Below are positions 32,181 to 40,162 of a stretch of 47,901 nt of DNA, in pieces. The position numbers and the translations under genes are program-made. The stretch is from assembly GCF_902729435.1 (NCBI RefSeq), contig NZ_CACVCG010000055.1, positions 1-47,901 on the forward strand, in the 5' to 3' direction. The stretch is from Magnetospirillum sp. UT-4. GTDB taxonomy: Bacteria > Pseudomonadota > Alphaproteobacteria > Rhodospirillales > Magnetospirillaceae. The notes beneath the pieces are model-generated. The model made no database searches. It was given only the letters and a program-made list of their open reading frames with translations, and was not told where the DNA came from. Each line of letters opens with the position of its first letter. Positions within the stretch are counted from its first letter, which is position 1.

Positions 32181-32923
32181 GGGAGAGCCGCCGCTGGACA
32201 CGGAGCGAGGATCGCGCGCTGGCGCTGAAGGTGGCCGGGGGGGTTCCCTATCGCGCCATCGCGTCGGAGCTCGACCGCCCCTACCACGGCGTCAAGAACA
32301 GGGTGAAGGTGCTGTTTCAGGCCGGCGTGCTGCGCAAGGAATGGGGCTTCCGCGACGGCGCCCGGATCCGAAACGGGATCATCACCAAGTCCTACGAATA
32401 CGAGGTTGCCGACATCCGGCTGATCGATGAGCTTCATCGGCAGGTGGAAGCCCGTTGGGTCGAAAGCCACGGCAGCTACACGGCCGAAGAGGACGCGATC
32501 ATCATCGAGATGTTCGCTGCTGGCGCGCCGATCGGAAAGATCGCCGCCCGGCTGACGGCCATTACCAACCGCTCGCGCAACGCCCGCTCCGTCACCGGCC
32601 GCCTGATCCGCCTGCGAGAGGAAGGGCGGGTCGGCTATCGCATCGACCCTCCCCCCTTCGCCGGCGAGGCGCGGCCGGTGTGGGCGCCCGAGGAAGAGCA
32701 GGTCCTGCGCTTCCTCGCCGCCAAGCGCATCCCCTACGACCTCATCGCGTTCTGTCTGGATCGTCCCTTCGACCAGGTCGCCGGCAAGATCAAGCGCCTC
32801 GGCCTGCACTTCCGCAACCACCAGGAGGGCACCATGCCGCCGTTCCCCATCACTCCCGGCACCAAGCCGGTGAAGATCCCGAAAAGCCCCGAGCCGCCGG
32901 CACCGGCGCCCGAGGGCGTCTGA
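32177..32923 (+). CDS. Triple Myb/GcrA-like HTH protein
   Basis: The 248-residue protein contains three similar helix-turn-helix units: about 5-47 (WTRSEDRALALKVAGGVPYR...IASELDR), 99-147 (YTAEEDAIIIEMFAAGAPIG...IAARL) and 167-210 (WAPEEEQVLRFLAAKRIPYD...IAFCLDR). Each has the W/Y-x-x-E-[ED] start, I-A-x-x-L turn and a final basic helix ending in a hydrophobic residue, as in Myb/SANT and GcrA-type repeats. It should bind DNA. It is ATGA-coupled to the giant ejection protein and precedes lysis genes. An in-frame Met at 32834, with AGGAGGG at 32823-32829, could start a separate 29-residue Pro-rich peptide. Confidence 0.75.
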   Translation: MRESRRWTRSEDRALALKVAGGVPYRAIASELDRPYHGVKNRVKVLFQAGVLRKEWGFRDGARIRNGIITKSYEYEVADIRLIDELHRQVEARWVESHGSYTAEEDAIIIEMFAAGAPIGKIAARLTAITNRSRNARSVTGRLIRLREEGRVGYRIDPPPFAGEARPVWAPEEEQVLRFLAAKRIPYDLIAFCLDRPFDQVAGKIKRLGLHFRNHQEGTMPPFPITPGTKPVKIPKSPEPPAPAPEGV

Positions 32924-32924
32924 A

Positions 32925-33200
32925 ATGGAGGGCGCAGTCCTCTGGCAGGTCCTGATCGTCATCGTCTTCCCCCTGGGCGCCGGGGCGTTCCTCTTCCTCT
33001 ACAACCGCGGGGAAAAGCACGCCGACGACGTCTGGAAGGCGGTCAACGCGATCCGCGCCGACCTCACGCACCACAAGGTCGAGGTCGAGCGCCGCTTCGT
33101 CACCGGCGAGGACATCGAGAAGCTCCGTCGCGAGCTGCTCGAGCACCTGGTGCGCATCGAAACCAAGCTCGACCGCAAGCCGGCTCGGGCAACCAGCTAA
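32925..33200 (+). CDS. Membrane-anchored coiled-coil protein, lysis-linked
   Basis: The 91-residue product has one N-terminal membrane segment (about 6-27, WQVLIVIVFPLGAGAFLFLY) followed by a charged coiled coil. It stands just before the endolysin. The topology fits an Rz-like inner-membrane spanin or a small accessory holin; no outer-membrane partner is seen nearby. Confidence 0.65.
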   Translation: MEGAVLWQVLIVIVFPLGAGAFLFLYNRGEKHADDVWKAVNAIRADLTHHKVEVERRFVTGEDIEKLRRELLEHLVRIETKLDRKPARATS

Positions 33201-33210
33201 GGAGGATCGA

Positions 33211-33627
33211 ATGGACGATTTTCTGCCTGAACTGGTCGAGGACCTTCGTCGCGACGAAGGCTTTCGATCGAAGCCTTACCACTGCCCGGCCGGCAAGCTG
33301 ACGATCGGCTACGGGCGCAACATCGAGGACAACGGCATCACCGAGCGCGAGGCCCGCGTCCTGCTGGGCAACGACGCCGTCGCCGCCATCCAGGAGCTGC
33401 GGCAGCATCTCGGCTGGTTCGATGGCCTCTCGCCCGCGCGGAAGCGTGCGCTGGCCAACATGGCCTTCAATCTGGGCTGGCCTCGCCTGTCGGGCTTTCG
33501 CAACATGCTGGCGGCGATGGCCGAGGGCGACTTCGGCCGTGCGGCCACCGAGGCCGAGAACAGCGCCTGGTTTCGCCAGGTCGGCGATCGCGCCCGTCGC
33601 ATCGTCGCGATGATCCGGGAGGGCTGA
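33211..33627 (+). CDS. Endolysin, phage lysozyme (GH24)
   Basis: The 138-residue protein has the lysozyme catalytic pattern E-8-C-5-T: Glu16, Cys25 and Thr31 in DEGFRSKPYHCPAGKLTIGY. It cleaves the peptidoglycan glycan strand. There is no signal peptide or SAR anchor, so release needs the holin encoded next. AAGGAGG lies about seven bases before ATG 33211. Confidence 0.92.
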   Translation: MDDFLPELVEDLRRDEGFRSKPYHCPAGKLTIGYGRNIEDNGITEREARVLLGNDAVAAIQELRQHLGWFDGLSPARKRALANMAFNLGWPRLSGFRNMLAAMAEGDFGRAATEAENSAWFRQVGDRARRIVAMIREG

Positions 33628-33631
33628 CGCC

Positions 33632-34186
33632 ATGGCCCTCCCCCTCATCCCGCTCGCCCTCAGGCTGGCGGCCGAGTTCGCTCCGGGCCTGGTGCGCTCC
33701 CTCGCCGGCGACAAGGCGGCCGACGTGGCTGGCCAAGTCATCAAGGCGGCCGAGACGGCGACCGGCGTCACCTTCGCCGATCCGGCCGACGGCGACCGCG
33801 CAATGGCCATCCTGCGCGAGCGCCCCGAGCTGCTGACGCAGTTCAAGCGCGACATGGCCACCCTGGAAGTCGAGCTCGAGAAGGCCTATCTGGCGGATCG
33901 ACAGGACGCACGATCGCGCGACGTCGAGCTGGCCAAGGTCGGGCGAAAGAACGTCCGGGCGGATGCCATGGTGATCGTCGCCTTCGTGGCGGTGGTTGCG
34001 ATCGCCGCCCTGCTGGCCTTGGGCAAGGTCGACGGCAACACGGCGGCCGGCGGGTTCCTGATCTCGGTCGGCGGCATGTTCGCCCGGAACATCGGCACGG
34101 CTTTCGATTTCGAGTTCGGCAGCTCGCGCGGCTCGGAGCAGAAGAACATGTTGCTTGCGCAAGCACCCTCGATTGGCGGAAAGTGA
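33632..34186 (+). CDS. Holin of the GTA 3-TM type
   Basis: The 184-residue protein has an N-terminal amphipathic region, a charged middle (DRQDARSRDVELAKVGRKNV), then membrane segments at about 112-130 (MVIVAFVAVVAIAALLALG) and 140-155. This matches the alphaproteobacterial holin family described for gene transfer agent release. It would open the inner membrane for the endolysin. It is the last phage gene, 57 bases before attR and convergent with the integrase 3' end of the circular form. Confidence 0.83.
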   Translation: MALPLIPLALRLAAEFAPGLVRSLAGDKAADVAGQVIKAAETATGVTFADPADGDRAMAILRERPELLTQFKRDMATLEVELEKAYLADRQDARSRDVELAKVGRKNVRADAMVIVAFVAVVAIAALLALGKVDGNTAAGGFLISVGGMFARNIGTAFDFEFGSSRGSEQKNMLLAQAPSIGGK

Positions 34187-34242
34187 GGCCGCCAGCCACC
34201 TAGCAGGCGATGGGTATGATGCACTGTATTGACCAACACCCC

Positions 34243-34255
34243 TCGCCCGCTCCAA
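34243..34255. repeat. attR core, 13-bp direct repeat
   Basis: TCGCCCGCTCCAA repeats the attL core. Left of it, 34200-34242 would supply the integrase C-terminus in the excised circle, ending with the stop at 34202-34200. Confidence 0.8.
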
Positions 34256-34329
34256 AGTCTCCGCAGAAATGCGAGCAATATCAACGGGCTGGGCAGAGTT
34301 GTCCGGCCTTTTCGCGTTTCTGCGCCTGG

Positions 34330-35421
34330 TTAACCCACCACCCCGCGCAGCAGGCTGCCGTCGCGGCTGCCCAGCAGCACCTTTCCGTCGGGCAAAGGCA
34401 GCACGAACGGCCGGCAGCCGGTGGGCGCCTTGAATCGCGCCGTTTCGGCGCCGTCGTGGCGCGACAGCAGGTGCAGGGTGTCGCCCATGTCGAGCGCGAA
34501 CAGGTGGTCCGCGGCGGTGACCAGTTCCGCCATCAGCGGTCCCCAATTGCCGGCGCTGCCGCGGTAATCGGTGGTGCGATGGCGCCACCGCAGGCCGCCG
34601 CTCCGGATATCGAGAGCGAACACCCACCCGGTCGGTGACCACAGATAGGCGGCACCGTCGGCGACATGGTGGGAATTGATGAAGTTGCCGGCATAGAAGC
34701 TCCACAGCTCGCGCCCGTCCATGACGTCGAAGCCGTGCAGGGTTTCCTGATAGGCTCCGGCGACCAGGATGCCCCCATCGACGTGAAGCTGGCGCAGGTA
34801 CTGCCAGCGCTTCATCCCATCGACCTGCCAGCGCAGCCGGCCGTCGCGTTTGTCGAGCCCATAGAGGCGACCGTCGCCGGGACCGACCAGCAGGGTGTCG
34901 CCGGCCACCGCCGGGGCGTAGCTGGCGATGGTGTCGGCAACCGTATTGAAGGACCACAGCGGCGCGCCGGAGGCGGCGTCGATGGCGACGATGCGGTCGC
35001 CATCGCCGCAATAGAGGCGGCCGTCGTCGAGCAGCGGCGTCCCAAACTGCTTGCCCGGCGACAGCTGCCACAGCGGCCGACCGTCATCGCTGGCCCACGC
35101 CGCCAGCCCGGCGCCGGAGCCGCAGATCAGCACGGAATCGGCGATGCGGGGCCGGAAGACGCAGCCCCGGCCCGCCGCCAGGGATTGGCGCCAGGCCAGT
35201 GACTCTGCCCCTAAATCAACCGCCCCCACCGCCTGGTCGCCGGCGAAATAGGCCCTGCCGCCGGACAGAGTCGCCGGCGTCAGGGTGGCGTTTCCGGTGC
35301 TCCAGCGACCATCCACCGTCAACGGCCGCACCGGCGCGCCGGTTGCCGCCCATGCCATCATAGGCACGGGCAGACCACCGGCGGCGGCGATCAGGAAGCG
35401 GCGCCGCCCGATCAGTTGCAC
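34330..35421 (-). CDS. Tat-exported PQQ-type beta-propeller protein
   Basis: The 363-residue protein starts with a twin-arginine signal ([11 protein letters not shown]) and contains six or more repeats of the AxDAxxGxxLW kind ([36 protein letters not shown]), the mark of PQQ-like/quinoprotein beta-propellers. GTG 35421 was chosen because it precedes the Tat motif and overlaps the upstream cytochrome stop by ten bases; the ORF extends further upstream only by reading the cytochrome gene out of frame. No calcium- or PQQ-binding dehydrogenase residues were checked, so enzyme activity is open. It likely works in the periplasm with the cytochrome. Confidence 0.78.
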   Translation of the reverse strand: MQLIGRRRFLIAAAGGLPVPMMAWAATGAPVRPLTVDGRWSTGNATLTPATLSGGRAYFAGDQAVGAVDLGAESLAWRQSLAAGRGCVFRPRIADSVLICGSGAGLAAWASDDGRPLWQLSPGKQFGTPLLDDGRLYCGDGDRIVAIDAASGAPLWSFNTVADTIASYAPAVAGDTLLVGPGDGRLYGLDKRDGRLRWQVDGMKRWQYLRQLHVDGGILVAGAYQETLHGFDVMDGRELWSFYAGNFINSHHVADGAAYLWSPTGWVFALDIRSGGLRWRHRTTDYRGSAGNWGPLMAELVTAADHLFALDMGDTLHLLSRHDGAETARFKAPTGCRPFVLPLPDGKVLLGSRDGSLLRGVVG

Positions 35422-36305
35422 TTGGCGCCTTGCGCCACCCAGCGGAACAAAAGCTGGGTATTGGGATGGTCGCGCTCCGACGAGGGATCGATGCCCGGCG
35501 GCATGCGGTTCTCGACCAGATGCTGGAACACGCCGCTCTCCTCCGGGTTGCCGGGGACAATCACCTTGGTGGCATTGTTGACGCCCTTGGCGACCGAATC
35601 CGCCCCCAGCATGATGCCCTCGTAGGTGGACAGGTTGAGCTCGTGGAAGCTGGGCGGCTCCTGGTTCGACATGTGACACTCGATACAGGCCGGCGTATCC
35701 GGAGCGAAGGAATTCGGCTTGCTGAACAGCGGCAGCACGCTCTTCTTGAAGTGGTCGTCGTTCTTGGCGCCGTTGGAAATCCAGTTCTTCACCAGGTGGA
35801 TGGCCGGACTGTCGGTGGGCACGTTGAACTTCACCCCCAGCGGCATACGGTTGTTCCGCAGCATGCGACCGAGCACATCTCGTTTCGGATTGGTGCCGGG
35901 GGTGATGATCTTGCGCACCGGCGGCTCGGTCGAGCCGTTGATGATGCCCTGGCAGGTCGACAGGTCGAGGCCGCGGTAGCTGGTGGCCGGATCGGCCGAG
36001 CCGTGGCAGACGATGCAGGCGGGGCCCTCACCGAACGCGTTCGGCGCCCGCATCAGGATGGAGATGTATTCGTACTTGATGGGAATGTCGCGCTTGATCA
36101 CCAGTTCGTTGACCGCCGCGTGATCGCCCTCGACCTCGATCTTGCCCTGGCGGATATCGTCCAGGAGCTGCTTGGTCAGGCTGTCCTTGCGGATCTCCAT
36201 CTCACCCTTTTCGTCGGCGAGGGCCTCCGGGCTCCAGCCGGCCACCATCCCGAAAGCAAATGCGCCCACCGCGCAAATGCGAATCATCGTCATTACCGCA
36301 TTCAT
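35412..36305 (-). CDS. Periplasmic diheme cytochrome c, duplicated domain
   Basis: The 297-residue protein has a Sec signal (about 1-30) and two heme sites, CIVCH at 97-101 and CIECH at 207-211. The two halves repeat each other ([24 protein letters not shown] and [16 protein letters not shown]), which shows an internal duplication of one cytochrome unit with a conserved Met ligand candidate. It should carry electrons in the periplasm. Its stop overlaps the start of the propeller gene, so the two are coupled. Confidence 0.85.
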   Translation of the reverse strand: MNAVMTMIRICAVGAFAFGMVAGWSPEALADEKGEMEIRKDSLTKQLLDDIRQGKIEVEGDHAAVNELVIKRDIPIKYEYISILMRAPNAFGEGPACIVCHGSADPATSYRGLDLSTCQGIINGSTEPPVRKIITPGTNPKRDVLGRMLRNNRMPLGVKFNVPTDSPAIHLVKNWISNGAKNDDHFKKSVLPLFSKPNSFAPDTPACIECHMSNQEPPSFHELNLSTYEGIMLGADSVAKGVNNATKVIVPGNPEESGVFQHLVENRMPPGIDPSSERDHPNTQLLFRWVAQGAKCN

Positions 36306-36529
36306 TGTTTCCCCCTGTCGTTGGACCTGCCCCTTCTTGGTCTTTCACCCACAAGTATTCATAATGACCGAGGGCTATTCAACGACAATCAACAAATCCA
36401 GCACCGCGCCCGATGCTGCGGTGCGATAATGATTGTGCCGGGGCGCCACAGACAAAGGCGCACGACTTCGCTGCGGGAGCGGACGTCTCGCCTTCGCCCG
36501 CTCGACTTGAAGGCCGCGACTTTCGGCGC

Positions 36530-36550
36530 CCTTCGTCATTCCGGCGAAGG
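36530..36550. repeat. Short dispersed-type repeat after the DUF4197 gene
   Basis: CTTCGTCATTCCGGCGAAGG, with CCTTCG/CGAAGG arms, resembles the CGTCATTCCGGCGAAGG repeats scattered in many alphaproteobacterial genomes. It lies directly after the stop at 36553 and could act as a hairpin terminator on the minus strand. Confidence 0.4.
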
Positions 36551-36552
36551 CC

Positions 36553-37317
36553 TCAGCCGCCGAACACCTTCTTCAGCAGATCGGTCGACCGTTTCGCCGG
36601 GTCGCGACGGATGGCCGCCTCTTCCTGGCCGAGATAGGTGAAGATGCCGGCCAGGGCATGGTCCAGCACGTGATCGGTGAGCATGCCCGGCCCCGCCTGG
36701 GCCGCCTGGCCGGCCAGCGGCAGCGCGCCGGCGGCGGCGGTGGCGTTCTTGTAGGCGGCGACGGCGCCGCTGCCGGCCACGGTGCGATCGACCACCGGCC
36801 GCATGGCGGTCTTCAGGTCGGGACTCATGCTGCGCTTGAAATACTGGGTGGCGGCGTCGTCGGGTCCGTTCAGGATGCCCCGGGCATCGTCCAGGCTCAT
36901 GCGGTTGACGGCGTCCCAGAAGATCTTCCTGGCCTGCGGCGTGGCGGCCTCGGCGGCGCGGTTGAGCTTCACCTCGAGGTCGTCGAGCAGGCCCGATTGG
37001 CCGGCCATCTTCAGCCCCGACTGTGCCGCCTTGAGGCTGCCGGGGAGCGGGATGTGCACCGCCGGGTCGGCGTTGAAGCCATCGGTACCGCCCAGCCGGC
37101 CGGTCACCCGCTCGGACGCCACCTTCAGCGCCTCCTTCAGGCCCGAGGCGATGTCGGCGGCGCCAAGGCCGGCGCCGCGGCTGCCGGTGGCGGGCGCGCC
37201 GCCGCCCTGGCCCAGCCGCTCCTGCAGCATGCCCTTGCCCATCTCCATCAGGCCGCCCTGGGCCGCCGCCGGCCCCGTCGCCAGGCATGCCGCCACAATG
37301 ATCGCCACCGCCTTCAT
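36553..37317 (-). CDS. DUF4197 protein, exported
   Basis: The 254-residue protein has a signal peptide (about 1-20, MKAVAIIVAACLATGPAAAQ) and the DUF4197 pattern: GLGAADIASGLKEALKVASE, IPLPGSLKAAQSGLK, DDARGILNGPDDAATQYFK and a YK-ATAAAG end. The biochemical role of the family is unknown. It lies in its own unit with a divergent-looking gap upstream. Confidence 0.85.
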   Translation of the reverse strand: MKAVAIIVAACLATGPAAAQGGLMEMGKGMLQERLGQGGGAPATGSRGAGLGAADIASGLKEALKVASERVTGRLGGTDGFNADPAVHIPLPGSLKAAQSGLKMAGQSGLLDDLEVKLNRAAEAATPQARKIFWDAVNRMSLDDARGILNGPDDAATQYFKRSMSPDLKTAMRPVVDRTVAGSGAVAAYKNATAAAGALPLAGQAAQAGPGMLTDHVLDHALAGIFTYLGQEEAAIRRDPAKRSTDLLKKVFGG

Positions 37318-37348
37318 TCCCGCCTCCCTGCTTGGTCCGGAAGGCAGT

Positions 37349-37945
37349 CTAGGCCAGCCACCGCCCCGCCGCCAGGGCGGCCTGCAGCAGCGCGCCCACC
37401 ACCATCACCGAGGCCAGGGAGAGGCCGTGCCCCAGCGCCACCAGGGCGCCGTCGCGCACCGCCAGTCCGCCGGCCAGGGCCAGGATGGCGGCGGCCGGCG
37501 GCAGGTTGCCGAAGGGAATGGGAGCGGCCAGCACCACCCCCTGGACGGCGATGCCCAGGGTGGCGAGGACGGCGCCCGGGCCGGTGGCCAGCGGCGTCAG
37601 CCGCACCTTGGCCCGCCGCTCCATCCGCCGCAGCACCGGCACCAGCCGGCCGAGCGCGGCGTCGAGCACCGGGCGGGGCAGGCGCCGGCCGGCCAGCACC
37701 GCCGGCAGGCGGGGCGGGGTGGCGCTCCAAAGCCGGCCAAGGCTCAGCCAGACGACCAGCAGGCCGGTGATCATGCCGAGCGGCAGGCCGGGCGACGGCA
37801 CCATTCCCAGCGCCGCCAGCAGCAGCAGCATGACCAGCACGGACCGCTCGGACAGCGCCTCGGCAGCCTCGGCCAGGGTGGCGCCGCCGGCGCCGCCCAG
37901 GCGCCTCAATCCGGCCAGCTCGAGGGCCAGCGACCGCCGCCTCAC
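37349..37945 (-). CDS. exoD: ExoD-family membrane protein
   Basis: The 198-residue protein has the ExoD pattern: LAEAAEALSERSVLVMLLLL, MVPSPGLPLGMITGLLVVWL, RLPRPVLDAALGRLVPVLRR and LTPLATGPGAVLATLGIAVQ, with about four membrane segments. Rhizobial ExoD affects exopolysaccharide production. GTG 37945 was chosen because it overlaps the TerC stop as GTGA; an ATG at 37978 would overlap TerC by 37 bases. Confidence 0.82.
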   Translation of the reverse strand: MRRRSLALELAGLRRLGGAGGATLAEAAEALSERSVLVMLLLLAALGMVPSPGLPLGMITGLLVVWLSLGRLWSATPPRLPAVLAGRRLPRPVLDAALGRLVPVLRRMERRAKVRLTPLATGPGAVLATLGIAVQGVVLAAPIPFGNLPPAAAILALAGGLAVRDGALVALGHGLSLASVMVVGALLQAALAAGRWLA

Positions 37946-38946
37946 GGGTTTTGACCGGCCGCGCGGCGGGTCCGCCACAGCGAGGCGCCGATGCCGCCGG
38001 CGAGGAGCAGGGCGGTCACCGACAGCGTCACCATCGGGTCGGGCTTGCCCACCAGCTGGGTCCAGAAGATCTTGCCGCCGATGAAGACCAGGATCAGCGA
38101 CAGCGACAGCTTCAGGTAGACGAACCGGTGCATCATCGCGGCCAGGGCGAAGTAGAGGGCGCGCAGGCCAAGGATGGCGAAGATGTTCGAGGTGTAGACG
38201 ATGTAGGGGTCGGTGGTGATGGCGAAGATGGCGGGCACGCTATCGACGGCGAACACCAGATCGACCAGCTCGATGGTGACCAGACACAGCAGCAACGGCG
38301 TCGCCCACCAGCGCAGACGCCCGGTCTCGTCGGCCCGACGGACGACGAAGCGGTCGCCCTCCAGCTGGTCGGTGACCCGCAGATGGCGGCGCAGGAAGGC
38401 GATGGCGCGGTTGCCGCCGAAGCCCTCGGCGGGACGATCGGCGGACACCAGCATCTTCATCCCGGTAATCACCAGGAAGGCCCCGAACAACCACAGCACC
38501 CAGGCGAAGTGCTGGACCAGGGCGGTGCCGACCCCGATCATCACGCCGCGCAGGACGATCACGCCCAGGATGCCCCAGAACAGCACCCGGTGCTGATATA
38601 CCCGCGGCACCGCGAAATAGGCGAAGATCAGGGATATGACGAAGATGTTGTCGAGCGCCAGGCTCTTCTCGATGACGAAGCCGGTCAGGTAGTTGAGCCC
38701 GGCCTCGCGACCCATCTCGAACCAGACCCAGGCGCCGAAGCCCAAGCCGACCGCGATGTAGGCGGCGCTGAGCAGCAGGCTTTCGCCCACCTCGATGGCC
38801 CGGCGTTGCCCGGTGCGCGGATCGGGACGGTGCAGCACACCGAGGTCGAGCACCAGCAGCACCGCCACCAGTGCCATGAACACCAGCCACACCCAGGCTT
38901 CCTTGCCCAGAAAGGTCGTGGCCGCTAACAGCGACAGCCAGTCCAT
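37942..38946 (-). CDS. TerC/Alx-family membrane transporter
   Basis: The 334-residue protein has about eight membrane segments and the family motifs EKSLALDNIFVI and DLVFAVDSVPAIFAIT, whose Asp residues bind metal. Characterised relatives (Alx, MntP-like exporters) export manganese; others are tied to tellurite resistance or to metal loading of exported enzymes. It couples to ExoD by GTGA. No manganese riboswitch-like leader is evident in the 21 bases between it and the DUF1476 gene. Confidence 0.88.
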   Translation of the reverse strand: MDWLSLLAATTFLGKEAWVWLVFMALVAVLLVLDLGVLHRPDPRTGQRRAIEVGESLLLSAAYIAVGLGFGAWVWFEMGREAGLNYLTGFVIEKSLALDNIFVISLIFAYFAVPRVYQHRVLFWGILGVIVLRGVMIGVGTALVQHFAWVLWLFGAFLVITGMKMLVSADRPAEGFGGNRAIAFLRRHLRVTDQLEGDRFVVRRADETGRLRWWATPLLLCLVTIELVDLVFAVDSVPAIFAITTDPYIVYTSNIFAILGLRALYFALAAMMHRFVYLKLSLSLILVFIGGKIFWTQLVGKPDPMVTLSVTALLLAGGIGASLWRTRRAAGQNP

Positions 38947-38967
38947 GGCACCCCTCCCCGCAGGCGG

Positions 38968-39264
38968 TTACGAGCCGGCTTCCTCCTCGGCGATGAGCGA
39001 AAGCAGCTTCAGGCGGATCTCCTCGGCCCCGACGCTGCCGGCGGGAAGATCGGCCATCAGCCGGGCGATGACGTCGTCGTCGCCGGGAAGCTCGAAATCC
39101 GTCTCCACCAGCGAGCGGGCATAGGACTCGGCCTCGGCTCCGGCCAATCCCAGCCGCCCGGCCGCCCACTGCCCGAGGGCGCGGACGGCGCGGATGCGGG
39201 CGCGGAAGGCGCGGTCCTGGTCATGGCTGAACTTGGCGTCGTGCCGGGTGGCGGGTCCGTCCAT
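38968..39264 (-). CDS. DUF1476 protein (ATPase inhibitor zeta-like)
   Basis: The 98-residue product matches the alphaproteobacterial DUF1476 family, characterised in Paracoccus as the zeta inhibitor of F1-ATPase: KFSHDQDRAFRARIRAVRAL, GQWAAGRLGLAGAEAESYAR, DFELPGDDDVIARL and IRLKLLSLI. It may block ATP hydrolysis by F1. ATG 39264 follows AAAGGAG by about seven bases; a longer frame from 39399 has no start signal. Confidence 0.88.
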   Translation of the reverse strand: MDGPATRHDAKFSHDQDRAFRARIRAVRALGQWAAGRLGLAGAEAESYARSLVETDFELPGDDDVIARLMADLPAGSVGAEEIRLKLLSLIAEEEAGS

Positions 39265-39445
39265 GGTGGTCTCCTTTGTTGACGGGGGCGGAAGGCCCCT
39301 GCGCAAAGGATTTAGGGCGCCAGACTGACAATAAAATGACGCAAAATTATATGAAGCTGATAGGCGTATCCTATCAATGAACGCCGGGATGATGCGCACA
39401 TCCCGCTTCGGCTAGAGTGGCGCAGCCCCCACAACGAGGTTGTCC

Positions 39446-40030
39446 ATGCGCCGCTTTCTGCCCGCCCTGTTGCTGCTTCTCTGCGCCCAGCCCGCCGCCG
39501 CCGCCGACAAGAACTACGACCTCGGCTTCGCCCGACCCGGCATGATGCAGGGGCAGTTCCGCTTCGCCGCCTGGCCGGCGGGAATGAACGTCTATTGCAG
39601 CGACGACCCCGACCGGCCGGGCACGCTGGGGCGGCTGCTGGCCTTGCCCGGACAGATGGTATCCGTCGGGGCCAGCCGCTGCGCGCTGCTGTCGGTGGAC
39701 GACAAGGGGGTGTGGAGCCAGGCGGCGCGCAAGGTGGCCGGCCATCCCGCCCGCATGACCGCCACCTTCGGCCCCGACCGGGCCGGCACCAGCCGTCTGG
39801 TGCAGTTCTTCATGGAGGTTCCGCGCGCCGGCTACGAGGATGTGGGCAAATTCCTGGTTGGCCGCTTCGGCCCGCCCACCGAGCAAGGCGATTCCATGCT
39901 GCGCTGGCGCAACGCGAGGCAGGAGGCGGTGCTGGTCCATGAAGGGGCCGAGAGCGCTTTGCTGATCATGATCGATCTGGCGCTGCAGGAGGCCATGAAC
40001 TCCAGGATGCCGGGCATGGGCAAGCGTTGA
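39446..40030 (+). CDS. Exported protein of unknown function (194 aa)
   Basis: The product has a clear signal peptide (MRRFLPALLLLLCAQPAAAA) and a 170-residue mature part with two Cys (NVYCSDDPDRPG, SRCALLSVDDKG). No family is recognised. GAGG stands seven bases before ATG 39446. It diverges from the DUF1476 gene, with both promoters in 39265-39445. Confidence 0.72.
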   Translation: MRRFLPALLLLLCAQPAAAADKNYDLGFARPGMMQGQFRFAAWPAGMNVYCSDDPDRPGTLGRLLALPGQMVSVGASRCALLSVDDKGVWSQAARKVAGHPARMTATFGPDRAGTSRLVQFFMEVPRAGYEDVGKFLVGRFGPPTEQGDSMLRWRNARQEAVLVHEGAESALLIMIDLALQEAMNSRMPGMGKR

Positions 40031-40162
40031 GCCGCTGGTTGAGAACAGGCTGAAACCATTATAAAAGTAGGGTTTTTCCTTGATTTGCGGCCCCGCATGT
40101 TTTACTCGAACAAGCGAAGCTGCGGAAGCGCCGCTCGCCGCATAATTGTGGAATGCCGAGCC

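Larger units (their letters stand above)
139..34255. mobile_element. Complete podovirus-like prophage with serine integrase
   Basis: The element is bounded by a 13-bp direct repeat that matches the 3' end of tRNA-Gly. Between the repeats lie integrase, immunity, replication, packaging, head, short-tail, ejection and lysis genes in a coherent order. The structural module (portal, Bbp19-like, scaffold, capsid, gp11/gp12-like tail proteins, three internal virion proteins) resembles Bordetella phage BPP-1-type and T7-type podoviruses. No broken essential gene was seen. Beyond the right repeat the gene content changes to chromosomal housekeeping genes. The prophage may be inducible, but the sequence alone cannot show that. 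Confidence 0.93.

Noticed and set aside
36031-36044. Host palindrome CCGAACGCGTTCGG as an eighth copy of the phage palindrome
   Set aside because: It lacks the central base and the GCG/CGC ends, and it encodes conserved cytochrome residues.
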